Assembly: GCA_023700785.1 (NCBI GenBank)
Contig: JAMPYH010000037.1
Coordinates: forward strand, 1-13,452
Reading direction: 5' to 3'
DNA length: 13,452 nucleotides
From: Candidatus Zixiibacteriota bacterium
GTDB taxonomy: Bacteria > Zixibacteria > MSB-5A5 > GN15 > FEB-12
The notes below the pieces were generated by a model. The model worked only from the letters and a program-made list of their open reading frames with translations. It made no database searches and had not been told where the DNA came from. The position numbers and the translations under genes are program-made. Positions 13,041-13,452 of the stretch are shown one piece after another (the first letter of the stretch is position 1; each line of letters opens with the position of its first letter).

Positions 13041-13316
13041 CCCCGTTACGTTATTGCATTACCTTCCAACGGCTTCCATTGGTCGTTGAGTAGCCCGTTT
13101 TCACCTCAAATGTAAATGCCACAAAAGTTTGAGGAGAGTGAGGTCGGGGCCGCCATAGTCCGAGTTGGTCCACTATTCCACTGGCTAGTGCTCGCACGGT
13201 TCACTAAGTTTCATTGTGATTCGCGCGTGGCATTCAATAGTCGTCGCACAACCTCCCTCCAATGAAATGCCCGCGGAACATTGACGGAGACACTTGTTCA
13301 GTAGTGGGAATAGACC

Positions 13317-13452
13317 ATGCCAGAAATAATTGATCTCAGATCGGATACCGTCACTCAGCCATCTTTTGAAATGCGCGCCGCCATGGCATCGGCGGCAGTG
13401 GGCGACGATCAATTCGGGGAGGACCCCACCGTCAATCTCCTGCAGGCGCGCG
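13317..13452 (+). CDS. ltaE: Low-specificity L-threonine aldolase, 3'-truncated by window edge
   Basis: The first 45 residues are visible: MPEIIDLRSDTVTQPSFEMR, then AAVGDDQFGEDPTVNLLQAR. The IDLRSDTVTQP start and the VGDDxxGEDPTVN motif are diagnostic of PLP-dependent threonine aldolases of fold type I, which cleave threonine or allo-threonine to glycine and acetaldehyde. The PLP lysine lies beyond the window. The ATG at 13317 fits the family's N-terminus; the ribosome site is weak. It stands alone after a 276-base gap (13041-13316) in which I see no gene or clear terminator, and probably marks the return to core chromosome. Confidence 0.93.
   Translation, partial: MPEIIDLRSDTVTQPSFEMRAAMASAAVGDDQFGEDPTVNLLQAR

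Noticed and set aside
1..13452. CRISPR array, insertion sequence with terminal inverted repeats, or riboswitch
   Set aside because: I found no regularly spaced short repeats, no transposase and no conserved aptamer pattern; the only long repeats are the two T9SS-domain copies.

Overview
The window looks like a chromosomal segment of a Gram-negative bacterium of the FCB group. Zixibacteria or a related uncultured phylum is my inference. The grounds are type IX secretion (T9SS) C-terminal sorting domains of the NYPNPFNPSTT type, a bacterial geranylgeranylglyceryl phosphate synthase, an O-antigen ligase-like protein and a DUF3098-like small membrane protein.

Layout. (1) Bases 1-4960 are a tightly packed + strand operon: the 3' part of alaS, a GGGP synthase, a GmhA/DiaA-like SIS protein, an O-antigen ligase/polymerase family protein and a small two-TM protein. 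Stop and start codons nearly touch or overlap, and a rho-independent terminator follows at 5005-5032. The last four genes point to envelope construction. (2) Bases 5168-5394 hold tRNA-Val(UAC), without an encoded CCA, and tRNA-Asp(GUC), with an encoded CCA. (3) Bases 5395-11270 are an accessory block. The last 13 bases of tRNA-Asp including CCA, plus flanking bases, recur at 11271-11286, so the block looks like an island of about 5.9 kb between attL/attR-like repeats, with no integrase inside. It begins with a nitroreductase pseudogene joined in frame to a fragment of a T9SS sorting domain. Then comes a module, present twice in tandem at an exact 2430-base offset: orphan T9SS sorting domain, cysteine-rich lipoprotein (A), secreted protein (B). 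The sorting-domain copies are nearly identical, while the A and B proteins are strongly diverged paralogues. (4) Bases 11287-13040 hold a wHTH-nucleotidyltransferase / HEPN gene pair, a toxin-antitoxin-like arrangement whose promoter carries two identical-arm palindromes 21 bases apart, followed by a DUF6933-like gene. (5) The window ends in the start of a low-specificity threonine aldolase gene.

The most unusual part is the tandem T9SS-domain/lipoprotein/secreted-protein array in the tRNA-bounded island. Both lipoproteins keep the same cysteine pattern and a Gln/Glu pair despite low overall similarity. The double operator on the nucleotidyltransferase/HEPN promoter is the clearest regulatory signal. 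Function of the A and B families is unknown to me.
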